A stretch of 11,004 bases of DNA. Origin: CAYWXV01 sp964462535 (GTDB lineage: Bacteria > Bacteroidota > Ignavibacteria > OLB7). This document shows positions 1-7,193 of the stretch, piece after piece (position 1 is the first letter of the stretch; each line of letters starts with the position of its first letter). The notes under the pieces are model-generated. The model was not told the DNA's origin, ran no database searches, and saw nothing but the letters and a program-made list of their open reading frames with translations. Where the stretch lies: NCBI GenBank assembly GCA_964462535.1, contig CAYWXV010000076.1, positions 1 through 11,004 of the forward strand, in the 5' to 3' direction. Position numbers and translations under genes: made by a program.

Positions 1-84
1 AAGGATGAAGGATCAAGGATCAAGGATCAGGAATGAAGGATGAAGGAGCAGGGATAAAGGATGAAGGATGAAGGATGAAGGATC
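1..84. repeat. Tandem heptamer array (AAGGATG/AAGGATC), cut by window edge
   Basis: Twelve consecutive 7-base units can be read without any slip in phase: most are AAGGATG or AAGGATC, with degenerate units AGGAATG, AAGGAGC and AGGGATA in the middle. The phase breaks in the G-run beginning around position 85. The array begins at the first base of the window, so its true length is unknown. It lies beyond the 3' end of the minus-strand redoxin gene. The roughly 170 bases between array and gene hold no convincing gene; they contain one 8-bp inverted repeat (150-157 with 180-187) without a T-run. An open frame on the minus strand runs through the array, giving a repetitive HPSSFIL-like peptide, which I regard as a translation artefact. 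Intergenic heptamer repeats are known in other bacteria (for example cyanobacterial STRRs); function here is unknown. Confidence 0.9.
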
Positions 85-253
85 AGGGGGGGCGGGTCAG
101 GGGGCTGCGTCGGGTTGCCTGTGTCCAATGCCGGCGCATAAAGCGCTTCATCTGCGATCGCTGCTGACTGATGAATGCCTCGCAGATCATGAGGTAGTTC
201 ACATCGCGCGACGAGGTGCGCAACGAAGCGATCGCGCATATCTCGACAGCCTC

Positions 254-892
254 CTAGTACTTCACGGAGCAACCGTACGGCTGTCGGCTCGGCACGGTCA
301 CTGGCTGTCCGCTCATCGCCTGATCGAGCGCCTGCGCAACAAAGTTCGTTGCACGCTGGATGTCGTCAACATTTGCCGATCGAATGTCGTCGATGGCTCC
401 CTCATAGATCGTACTACCCGACGTATCGATCACGAACATGTGCGGCGTGGTCTTGGCACCATACAGGCGCCCAACCTTGCCATCGCTGTCCAGGAGAATG
501 GCAGTGGGTGCTCCGCCCCGATCCTCGTTCATCTGATTCATTACCTCGGGAGAGAAGTATCCCTGCTTTCCGGGAGCCGATGAAACGATGGAGAGCCATA
601 CGACCCCCTTCTCGGTGTACTCTCTTTGAAGACGCTGCATGTTTCCGGTGCTGTAATGTTTGCGCACGAACGGGCAGTCGTAGTTCAACCACTCGAGCAC
701 TACGTACTTCCCCCGGTAGTCGCTCAGGCGATGTGTGCTGCCATGCGTGTCGACCAGTGTAAAGTCAGCGGCAGTGGATGTCAACTCGTCGTTGCCCTGC
801 GCGCTCTTCGTCCACAAGAGCACAGTCGTAATGAGCACCAGGGATACACCGAATGTCGTGATCGTCTTCATAGTTGTCTCGCGTTTGTTCAT
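254..892 (-). CDS. Secreted redoxin / peroxiredoxin-like thioredoxin-fold protein
   Basis: This 212-residue protein has an N-terminal signal peptide (hydrophobic stretch about residues 11-27, likely cut after AQG near residue 33) followed by a redoxin/AhpC-TSA type thioredoxin fold. The motif LEWLNYDCPFVRKHY holds the putative active-site cysteine C73 as CPFV, not the CxxC of classical thioredoxins. The cis-proline region is visible as GAKTTPHMFVID. The C-terminus ends PYGCSVKY, giving a second cysteine, C208, which may act as resolving or partner residue; this ending is typical of the subfamily as I remember it. It probably acts outside the inner membrane on thiols or peroxides. The start is ambiguous: ATG at 892 has GGAG 14 bases upstream, whereas ATG at 871 (residue 8) has GAG six bases upstream and gives a tidier signal peptide. 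It follows the DsbD-like gene by 26 bases, suggesting an operon. Confidence 0.87.
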   Translation of the reverse strand: MNKRETTMKTITTFGVSLVLITTVLLWTKSAQGNDELTSTAADFTLVDTHGSTHRLSDYRGKYVVLEWLNYDCPFVRKHYSTGNMQRLQREYTEKGVVWLSIVSSAPGKQGYFSPEVMNQMNEDRGGAPTAILLDSDGKVGRLYGAKTTPHMFVIDTSGSTIYEGAIDDIRSANVDDIQRATNFVAQALDQAMSGQPVTVPSRQPYGCSVKY

Positions 893-918
893 GGTTCAGC
901 CAATATCTCCGCTGTCGT

Positions 919-1734
919 CTACTCGCCACCAGCTATCTCCACGTCAACGGCGTATGCGCGACGCTTGTTGCCAAGTCCCACAGCCAGGATTCCATGCAAG
1001 GATGTCGCCGGCTCGGTGGCGTATTGCGAGGGCTGCAATGTGAGAAGGACCGCACCGCCGACGTCATCCGCAACGGCCTGCTCCGCCGAGTGATCGATCA
1101 CTTCCTCGCGCGACGAGAAGAAATAGAGATCCCCGCTCTCGACGCCAAAAACGCGTAGCACGATGCGACCGTTCGAGCGGAACGCGGCTATCGATACTCC
1201 ATCTTCCGGAGGTGTCGGGAGCGCACGGAGAGTGCTCTGAATGCGCTCGGCATCTGGTGTTGGTTCCAGGGGGTCTGCTTCGCTCACGTGATCGACAGGT
1301 AATGCAAGGGCGACGTCGGCCTTTCCAGGAATACAGACCTCTCTGCATCCAAGCCAGGACACCGACGCTTCAAGACGTACCTGGGGCGAACTGATTTTGC
1401 TTGCAGGAGTTACCCGTGCAAGAAGAAGGACTACTCCCTCGTATCCATACATCACCTCTGGTGGCTCACCGAACTTCATCGGTGTGGGCCACTGAAGAGA
1501 ATCGACCGCCCATCCTTCCGGGAGTCTCCAGTCGACCGTGGTCCCTAGCCCGGCGTCACCAGGATTGACATAGTAGGTATGCCATTCGTCCTTCATCGTC
1601 AACTCTATCGCGACCCAGAACGGTCTCCCCTGTTGAACCCGCTCGATGTCAGAGATGAGTCGCGCCTCGATGGAGTCCGCGTGTGCGAACAACGGGAGAA
1701 GTAGAAAGACGAGGAGAAGAATTCCGTAGCGCAC
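919..1734 (-). CDS. Stand-alone DsbD N-terminal (alpha) domain-like periplasmic protein
   Basis: The sequence matches the DsbD N-terminal domain family (thiol:disulfide interchange), with the pattern WHTYYVNPGDAGLG near the start and WLGCREVCIPG carrying a CxxxC pair (C130 and C134, numbered from the GTG at 1734). In DsbD/ScsB proteins this domain passes electrons from the membrane domain to periplasmic targets. Here the protein stops after about 271 residues: no transmembrane beta domain or C-terminal thioredoxin domain follows, so the electron donor must be encoded elsewhere. I chose GTG 1734 because it gives a textbook signal peptide (MRYGILLLVFLLLPLFAHA, cut before D). The frame stays open up to ATG 1890, which would add 52 mostly Arg/Val/Gln-rich residues without similarity I recognise; GTG 1770 is a third option. 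None has a good Shine-Dalgarno sequence. The redoxin gene lies 26 bases downstream and is a plausible partner. Confidence 0.83.
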   Translation of the reverse strand: MRYGILLLVFLLLPLFAHADSIEARLISDIERVQQGRPFWVAIELTMKDEWHTYYVNPGDAGLGTTVDWRLPEGWAVDSLQWPTPMKFGEPPEVMYGYEGVVLLLARVTPASKISSPQVRLEASVSWLGCREVCIPGKADVALALPVDHVSEADPLEPTPDAERIQSTLRALPTPPEDGVSIAAFRSNGRIVLRVFGVESGDLYFFSSREEVIDHSAEQAVADDVGGAVLLTLQPSQYATEPATSLHGILAVGLGNKRRAYAVDVEIAGGE

Positions 1735-1945
1735 AGTTTCTTGTTGCTGGATGTGGATGTTGAGGATCACCGCTGGCCGTCGTGGGGTCACAACCGTTCG
1801 GCGGCGCGACACCACTCCAACTGCCACGGCGGCAGGCTGAAGCTCACTTCGTTGCGCCGTTTCAAACGTCCGCGTCACGGTCAGACGCATCTCATGTTAC
1901 GTAATCAGCGCATTTGCGGCCAACGCGGATTGGTAAGTTCTCATT
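1735..1945. promoter_or_regulatory. Divergent intergenic region with 8-bp palindrome
   Basis: If the DsbD-like gene starts at 1734, this 211-base gap separates it from the divergently transcribed CHAD gene and must contain both promoters. The most AT-rich part includes the perfect palindrome TTACGTAA at 1897-1904, a possible operator or part of a -10 region. No hexamer pair with good spacing could be picked for either direction, so promoter positions are not assigned. If the longer start at 1890 were used, the gap would shrink to 55 bases. Confidence 0.3.
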
Positions 1946-2821
1946 ATGCGTTTCCAACTCGATCACGATGAGAGCGTCGCCGACGGAATCCGACGTATTG
2001 GATGCGAGGTGATCGATTCAGCGGTCGACCTTCTCGTCGACCGGACGATCGACGCGGAACAGCGGGTGCATGATGCTCGCACTGCAATGAAGCGCCTTAG
2101 ATCGCTGTTGCGAATTGCGCGTCGAGACATCGGTGAGGAGGTCTTTCGTAGAGATGATGACCTGTTCCGATCGGTGGCTCGCGGCCTGGCGCCGAATCGT
2201 GATCGTGCAGTGTTAATCGACACCATTGCCACGCTACGCTTGGACGAACCGATGGTCTTTGACGAGCACTCGTTATTTGAACTGTGGGAGCGGATCGCCG
2301 ACGACGAGGGAACCTCTCTCGGACCGGATGAACGAATCGTAGAACAATCGATAGCGATGTTGCGTGAAGGGAAGGACCGCGTCGAGCAATGGCGAGTCCA
2401 CTCGCATGACTTCCGCGCGATGCAATGGGGGATCAGGCGTGTCTATCGACGTGGTCGTCGCATGTACGCTGAGACACTCGGTTCACCCTCCCCAGAGCTC
2501 CTTCACGACTGGCGGCGGCAGGTGAAGTATCTCTGGTACATGATGTCCCTGCTCACACCGATGTGGCCCAGGATCATCAAAGCCCTCGCAATAGAATACC
2601 GCCTCCTCTCGGTCACGCTAGGTCTCGACCACGACTTGATCCTCCTGCGGTCTCGACTGTCACCAGACTCCTCGAATTTCGCAAGTGTGATTGACGCAAT
2701 TGACCGCCGGCGTGAAGGGCTTCTGAAATCGGCGCAGCGAAGTGGCGGGAAGCTCTTCGCTGAATCGTCGCGGAATCATGTCGCTCGTCTCGCTTCGTAT
2801 TGGAAGTGCTGGCGACGGTAG
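1946..2821 (+). CDS. CHAD domain protein (predicted polyphosphate-binding)
   Basis: This 291-residue protein is essentially a single CHAD domain, an all-helical family with conserved histidines and a basic surface that has been shown to bind polyphosphate. Visible signatures are VHDARTAMKRLRS (H42, with R45, K49, R50, R52), LLHDWRRQVKYLWYMM (H187, with R190, R191, K194) and GLDHDLILL (226-234), matching the repeated H-x-x-R...K-x-L-R pattern of the family. There is no signal peptide or membrane segment, so it is probably cytoplasmic. Many CHAD proteins carry an N-terminal CYTH triphosphatase domain; there is none here and none is encoded nearby. The start ATG at 1946 has only a weak GGTAAG 8-9 bases upstream. 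It is divergent from the thiol operon and separated from the next gene by 230 bases, so it is likely transcribed alone. Confidence 0.85.
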   Translation: MRFQLDHDESVADGIRRIGCEVIDSAVDLLVDRTIDAEQRVHDARTAMKRLRSLLRIARRDIGEEVFRRDDDLFRSVARGLAPNRDRAVLIDTIATLRLDEPMVFDEHSLFELWERIADDEGTSLGPDERIVEQSIAMLREGKDRVEQWRVHSHDFRAMQWGIRRVYRRGRRMYAETLGSPSPELLHDWRRQVKYLWYMMSLLTPMWPRIIKALAIEYRLLSVTLGLDHDLILLRSRLSPDSSNFASVIDAIDRRREGLLKSAQRSGGKLFAESSRNHVARLASYWKCWRR

Positions 2822-3051
2822 TCCGGGCCTCTCCCCCCCTTTTGTTTTATACTTATGTCCAGCGGCACCGGCCTTGTTCCGCTGAACCAATAGATACAGT
2901 CGGCAGGAACCATCTCGCTACCGACATCACGCCGGCGTCTGTCGTTACCAGCGACGTCAGGGCTTTGACCATTCGGGTCGGGAAGGGCGTAGGCTGGCAG
3001 TATTCCACATGCGCTGGGGCGCACATCACATAGGACGACTCATACTTCCAT
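2822..3051 (+). promoter_or_regulatory. Intergenic region, candidate promoter for the TraB/GumN gene
   Basis: No gene is recognisable in these 230 bases. A TATACT hexamer at 2848-2853 lies in a short T-rich stretch right after a C-run, and a TTGACC with a weak TAGGCT 19 bases later lies at 2965-2995; either could belong to a promoter for the downstream gene, but neither has both boxes well matched. The start codon at 3052 has an AGGACG 14 bases upstream, too distant for a standard ribosome binding site. Confidence 0.2.
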
Positions 3052-6000
3052 ATGCGACACCCCGTCATCATCGCGTCCGCGCTCTTTCTTGTGCTTCCAT
3101 TGCTTGGTGGAGGGAAAGGGATTGCGCAGACGCCATCCGATAAATCGCTTCTCTGGAGGATTGAAGGAAACGGCCTGACCGAGGTTTCCTATATCTATGG
3201 CACGATGCACGTCCAGCACAAGGATGTGTTCGACCTCGCCGATTCCGTTCTCCCAGCCCTTGTGGCATGTCGCTGGTTTGCCACAGAGGTCAACCTGGAT
3301 ACGATGTCCCGGATCTACATACAGCGCATGCTCGGGGTTGACGATGAAGAGTCAGGCGAGGAGGGGGTGGGGGTCGGTGGGAAGGAGTTCATCCGGGGGA
3401 TGTTTCAGACGGGAAGATCCTCGCCAACGACGGATGACGAGTCCGGTTATGCCGCCGGCGACGAATCCAATTCATCCGGAAGCGGGCAGTGGAGCAGGTT
3501 TGGCGACATCGTGAGCCGCTCGCGCACGCCGGAGGAGGATGGCCCGGTCTTCCTTGACGCATGGCTCTTTCAGACGGCGAAGAGGCTGGGTAAGAAGCTC
3601 CTGGGCGTTGAGGATGTGTTGGATCATATGAGTGTCCTGGACGACGAAGAGGCCGCGGACGAAGAGGATACGCGCGACGGCGCGCGTGGGAACAATCGAA
3701 CGCTCTGGAGGTCGATGTCGATTCAGCGCAAGATGCTGGAGGCGTATCGGAAGGGCGACATAAAGAAGATCGAGTCGCTGATGCGAGAGAGTCTGGAACC
3801 GCACAGGTTCCACGCGTTGCTCACACGCCGGAATCGAATCATGGTCGACGCGATAGCAGAATATGCCGCGCAGGCGCCCACGTTCGTTGCTGTCGGTGCG
3901 GGGCACCTGGGAGGAGAGCATGGCGTGATTGCGCTCCTGCGGGATCGTGGGTACAAGGTCACTCCCGTCCCGGCAACGAAGAGTCATCAGCCGTCGAAGG
4001 TCGTCATACCGACAGACCCCCTTCCGTGGAAGACGCTCGATGATGACGGAGCTGCTCTGGTCGTCGATCTTCCACTCGACCCCGTCGCCGCACGGCTCGA
4101 TACCGTCAACGAGGATGAGCCGCTCGTGCGCGTCTGGATGATGGCCGATGCAGGCGGTGGACTCCTCTATATGGTATATAGCGTCGACGTTCCCTCTTCG
4201 TACTGCAACCCGTTCCTTGGTCAGCTCCTTCCGGCATTCACTTCGAGTTGGATGCGCTCGCTTGAAGGCGATTCGCTGACCACCACCGACATTTCGTTGA
4301 AGGATATGGCAGGGAAGGAGGGGATCGTGAAAGACGAGGATGTGAGCTACCGGCTCCGGGTCTACATGCGCGGGGCTCGTCTCTATGTGCTGGCAGTTGC
4401 CGGAGACCAGCGGCTGATCGGCGGAGAGGATGCCGAGCGCTTCTTCGCATCGTTCCGAACGAAGCCCACCCTCCCTCACGCTTGGAAGCGAATCACGTTG
4501 AGCGAGGACAGCGTCACAATTGATCTTCCGGGAGATCCCATCGATGCCCAGGAGGATGCACGGTACATGCCGAACGCTACCGTCCGGAACGTCGCCAGTC
4601 GCGATCCGAATAGTGGCCGGACCTATTCGGTTCAAGTCATCCGATACTCTCCGTACTACAGCACCGGGCCGATCGACGAATTCTGGAAGCGGATCGTTTC
4701 TGACTGGGTCGGTCCCACGCAAACCTCGACCGACTCTGCGATTGTGGTCGGTGGGTACAACGGAAGAGACGTTACCGCTATCGACACCCTGACGCACGTG
4801 GTGACCCGCGTTCGATCGATCATTGCGGGTCGTCGACTGATTGAGATTTGGGGTGTTGGTGGAGTCGGCGACGAAGGGGCGGAGGGGGTCGACAGGTTCA
4901 TTGGCTCGCTCCATGTGAGCGGCATCGACGATGGCGATATACAGGCGGAACACGGGCAGCAGATTGTCGCAGATATTGCAAGTGACGAGAACGACCGGCG
5001 GCGGAATGCCCGGTTGGAGATTCCCGAGTATCCGTGGGGCCGAAGGGATCTTCCGCTTCTGTACAGCGCCATCCAACGAAGCTATCCGTGGGATGATGTT
5101 GGAGGGGACGACGATGCTGAGCTGGCGACGTCGACGCCGGAACTGCTTCTGCGGAGTCTTCGTGGAGCATGGGACTCCACGACCGTTCCGTTTCTCCGCC
5201 GCGCCTACGGGCGCTTCGCCGACGATTCCAGATTGAAAGGAACGATCGTCGACGTGCTTGCCTCCATCGGTACGGTCGAGTCAGTGAGTGCCATGCTGGA
5301 ACTCCTCCGCGCGGAGTCCAGTCCCCTCCCCGGTTTCTCCATCTATTCGCTTTCCGATTCACTCTCCCGTGTTGCGTCTCTCCTTCCCGAGATTGTTCGA
5401 CTTGGGGAGGTGCGGAAGTATCGGCTGTCGATACTTCAGGTGATCGAGCACGGATTGGACAGCGGGTACATCGCCCCCGCCGTCTTCCGGACGACGGGTC
5501 TCGCGGCATTGTGTCGCAGCACGATTGAGGAGCGGTTGAATCCTACAGTCGATGCCGACGATGAGAAGGGAGGCTTGTCGTTGCGTGAACAGTGGGCTGG
5601 CGTCGCGATTCGAGTCCTGGGTTGGCTCGACAAATCGGATGAGAACGTTCGTGCGATCAAGGAGCTTCTCCCCGATTCCAATTCGGTTCTGGCAATGTCT
5701 GCGACTGTGGCCTTGATACGAATGACTGGCTCGGCACCGGCCGAGTATGTGAATCGGTTTGCGGCCGATTCGTCGCTGGTGATCTGGTTCTATACGGAGC
5801 TGCAGTCAACCGCACCGGCACTCTTCCCTCCCTTCTGGAAGAAACAGGCTCACTTCGCAATGGGGGGATTGATTCGCTGGATCATCAGAGATAATGGCGA
5901 CGAACCTTCGGAAATCCGCTACCTGGCTCAGCGCGAGGTGGACTTGAAAGGGGGCCGGGGTCGCGTATTTCTCTTTAAGTTCCGGCTCTCCGACCGTGCG

Positions 6001-6138
6001 TGGTACGTCGGGATTGGCGGTCCCCAGCCGATCACCTCGACGGAAATCTCGATAGACGATTCACTCGCCTTCAGTCGTTATCGCGCGCTGTCGCACTTCT
6101 CGATCGATCGGCACTTCAAGGATCTTCTGGATCAATAA
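3052..6138 (+). CDS. Large secreted TraB/GumN (TIKI-like) family protein with extra C-terminal modules
   Basis: The 1028-residue protein has a signal peptide (residues 1-25, cut in GIA-Q). Residues about 30-306 form a TraB/GumN domain: GTMH (50-53), E79 in FATEVNL, RN at 260-261 and GAGH (282-285). The two GxxH motifs plus the glutamate are the hallmark of this family, which includes the metal-dependent TIKI proteases, so a protease-like active site appears intact. The domain is interrupted by two acidic, Gly/Ser/Asp-rich inserts (about 96-160 and 196-215). Usual family members are about 300 residues; here 700 more follow. Two related modules come next (about 325-470 and 480-630), each starting with a DLPxDP motif (340-344 and 491-496). 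The remainder (about 640-1028) includes a helical, HEAT-like segment at 692-757 and an unassigned C-terminus. Substrate and partners are unknown. The DUF1573 lipoprotein gene follows after 95 bases. Confidence 0.85.
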   Translation: MRHPVIIASALFLVLPLLGGGKGIAQTPSDKSLLWRIEGNGLTEVSYIYGTMHVQHKDVFDLADSVLPALVACRWFATEVNLDTMSRIYIQRMLGVDDEESGEEGVGVGGKEFIRGMFQTGRSSPTTDDESGYAAGDESNSSGSGQWSRFGDIVSRSRTPEEDGPVFLDAWLFQTAKRLGKKLLGVEDVLDHMSVLDDEEAADEEDTRDGARGNNRTLWRSMSIQRKMLEAYRKGDIKKIESLMRESLEPHRFHALLTRRNRIMVDAIAEYAAQAPTFVAVGAGHLGGEHGVIALLRDRGYKVTPVPATKSHQPSKVVIPTDPLPWKTLDDDGAALVVDLPLDPVAARLDTVNEDEPLVRVWMMADAGGGLLYMVYSVDVPSSYCNPFLGQLLPAFTSSWMRSLEGDSLTTTDISLKDMAGKEGIVKDEDVSYRLRVYMRGARLYVLAVAGDQRLIGGEDAERFFASFRTKPTLPHAWKRITLSEDSVTIDLPGDPIDAQEDARYMPNATVRNVASRDPNSGRTYSVQVIRYSPYYSTGPIDEFWKRIVSDWVGPTQTSTDSAIVVGGYNGRDVTAIDTLTHVVTRVRSIIAGRRLIEIWGVGGVGDEGAEGVDRFIGSLHVSGIDDGDIQAEHGQQIVADIASDENDRRRNARLEIPEYPWGRRDLPLLYSAIQRSYPWDDVGGDDDAELATSTPELLLRSLRGAWDSTTVPFLRRAYGRFADDSRLKGTIVDVLASIGTVESVSAMLELLRAESSPLPGFSIYSLSDSLSRVASLLPEIVRLGEVRKYRLSILQVIEHGLDSGYIAPAVFRTTGLAALCRSTIEERLNPTVDADDEKGGLSLREQWAGVAIRVLGWLDKSDENVRAIKELLPDSNSVLAMSATVALIRMTGSAPAEYVNRFAADSSLVIWFYTELQSTAPALFPPFWKKQAHFAMGGLIRWIIRDNGDEPSEIRYLAQREVDLKGGRGRVFLFKFRLSDRAWYVGIGGPQPITSTEISIDDSLAFSRYRALSHFSIDRHFKDLLDQ

Positions 6139-6221
6139 AAGGTCGTGCGGCCTCCAATGTGGAAGGCGTTGGATCGTCCGGGGATTGGAATCATCTACAC
6201 CGTCAAACACAATCCGCTTTC

Positions 6222-6225
6222 GGAG
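6222..6225 (+). promoter_or_regulatory. Shine-Dalgarno GGAG fixing the DUF1573 lipoprotein start
   Basis: GGAG lies eight bases before the ATG at 6234. This is the clearest ribosome binding site in the window and, with the lipoprotein signal that begins at this ATG, decides the start against an upstream in-frame ATG at 6000 that lies inside the preceding gene. Confidence 0.7.
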
Positions 6226-6233
6226 TACACTCG

Positions 6234-6992
6234 ATGACAACAGCAGTATTGCGCCGACACATGATTCTTGCCGTCGGCGTTCTTGCCTCGATGTCCGGCC
6301 TGATCGGCTGCGTCGACAACGGTGCCAAGGGGGCAGCTGATTATGGACAGGGTCCGGCCAGGATCCTCATAGTGACAGGCGATTCGATTCAGTGGGGGAG
6401 CGTCCCTCCAGGATCGCTCGTTGACACAGTCTTGATTACGAACGTCGGAGGTGACACGCTCCGTATATCCGACGTCCGCCCAAGCTGCGGCTGCACAACT
6501 GCTCCCATCGACAAGAACGTCCTTCTCCCCGGCGACACTGCCCATGTCATCGTCACTATGGACGCCAAGGACAAGTCGGGTCAGGTCATGAAGCACCTCA
6601 CGATCTCGTCGAACGATTCGACCGCACCAAACAAGAGCATCAACCTGATGGCGAACATCCTTCGTGATGTTGCCGTCGAGCCAACTCTCTTCCCGATGGT
6701 GCTGACGAAGAAGACCGGCGACGAAGGGACGACCTCGGTGTATGTCAAGAACACGGGGAGCGCTCCACTTATGGTGGGACCGCCTCGCTTCAAGACGCCT
6801 CCTCCAATGGTTGCGACATTTCTCATGAAGGATGCCGTCCAGGTGGCGCCGGGAGATTCTACGAAGGTCGAAGTCTCCGTTCGCACGATCCAGACGACCA
6901 ACGCCGTGGGTACCGTCGTCATTCCAACCTCGAGCAAGCTGATGCCGGAGGTGGAGCTGACGATCACCGCGAGCGTCAATCCGAACATGTAG
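6234..6992 (+). CDS. DUF1573 domain lipoprotein
   Basis: The 252-residue product starts with a lipoprotein signal peptide whose lipobox is LIGC (23-26), so C26 should be lipidated and the protein anchored in the envelope. Residues about 48-145 match DUF1573: the pattern WGSVPPGSLVDTVLITNVGG followed by RPSCGCTTAP, with the SCGC motif at 84-87. The family forms an immunoglobulin-like beta fold and is common in Bacteroidetes and relatives; its biochemical role is not established. A second beta-rich half (about 146-250) has the same kind of strand pattern (VYVKNTGSAPLMVG) but lacks the SCGC cysteines, suggesting a duplicated, diverged domain. The open frame extends upstream to 6000, overlapping the TraB/GumN gene, but the ribosome binding site and lipobox support 6234. 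It lies 95 bases after the TraB/GumN gene on the same strand with no terminator seen between, so co-transcription is possible. Confidence 0.88.
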   Translation: MTTAVLRRHMILAVGVLASMSGLIGCVDNGAKGAADYGQGPARILIVTGDSIQWGSVPPGSLVDTVLITNVGGDTLRISDVRPSCGCTTAPIDKNVLLPGDTAHVIVTMDAKDKSGQVMKHLTISSNDSTAPNKSINLMANILRDVAVEPTLFPMVLTKKTGDEGTTSVYVKNTGSAPLMVGPPRFKTPPPMVATFLMKDAVQVAPGDSTKVEVSVRTIQTTNAVGTVVIPTSSKLMPEVELTITASVNPNM

Positions 6993-7012
6993 GGTAGGTG
7001 GACGGTTGATGG

Positions 7013-7056
7013 TCGACCGTCGTATGGTCGTCCCCCAGCGTTGACGCGACGGTCGA
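7013..7056. repeat. Inverted repeat TCGACCGTC / GACGGTCGA downstream of the lipoprotein gene
   Basis: TCGACCGTC (7013-7021) and GACGGTCGA (7048-7056) are perfect 9-bp inverted copies with 26 bases between them. An overlapping shorter one pairs GACGGT (7001-7006) with ACCGTC (7016-7021). There is no T-run, so this is not an intrinsic terminator. It may simply be structured 3' untranslated RNA before the real terminator at 7122-7157. Confidence 0.4.
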
Positions 7057-7121
7057 GCTCCAGCGACACGCTTGGCCTGAGTCAAGCCTCGACCGCAAGA
7101 CCACAACCGGGCAGTGACAAC

Positions 7122-7157
7122 GAACGCCCCGGCAGCACAGGTGCTGCCGGGGCGTTC
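7122..7157. terminator. Strong hairpin, probable bidirectional terminator
   Basis: GAACGCCCCGGCAGCAC and its perfect reverse complement GTGCTGCCGGGGCGTTC are separated by only AG, giving up to 17 base pairs (in practice about 16 with a four-base loop). On the plus strand it is followed by TGTTCTT, a moderate T-rich tail; on the minus strand by GTTGTC, weaker. It lies 130 bases after the plus-strand lipoprotein gene and 37 bases after the stop of the minus-strand DUF4175 gene, exactly where convergent transcription must be separated. Confidence 0.8.
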
Positions 7158-7193
7158 TGTTCTTGGGAGACCTCGAGCGTGTGATGGTCTAGC

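Noticed and set aside
1..84. Heptamer array considered as a CRISPR array
   Set aside because: Units are 7 bases with no unique spacers, so it is a simple tandem repeat.
150..187. 8-bp inverted repeat after the redoxin gene considered as its terminator
   Set aside because: The loop is 22 bases, the stem is short and no T-run follows on the minus strand.
27..272. Small minus-strand ORF running through the heptamer array
   Set aside because: Its C-terminal third is the translation of the repeat and its start overlaps the end of the redoxin gene; no recognisable domain or ribosome binding site.
3472..5076. Open reading frame of 534 codons on the minus strand inside the TraB/GumN gene
   Set aside because: It lies fully antisense to a gene with a signal peptide and recognisable family motifs, has no recognisable domain, and is the kind of long shadow frame expected in GC-rich DNA.
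6000..6233. Upstream extension of the DUF1573 frame to ATG 6000
   Set aside because: It overlaps the end of the TraB/GumN gene by about 140 bases in another frame, while ATG 6234 has a good Shine-Dalgarno sequence and begins a proper lipoprotein signal.
7039..7050. 12-base match (CGTTGACGCGAC) between the lipoprotein 3' region and the T9SS-tail gene at 10990-11001
   Set aside because: A 12-base match is expected by chance a few times in an 11-kb window; surrounding similarity is short and does not keep the sorting-tail motif, so a pseudogene remnant is not supported.
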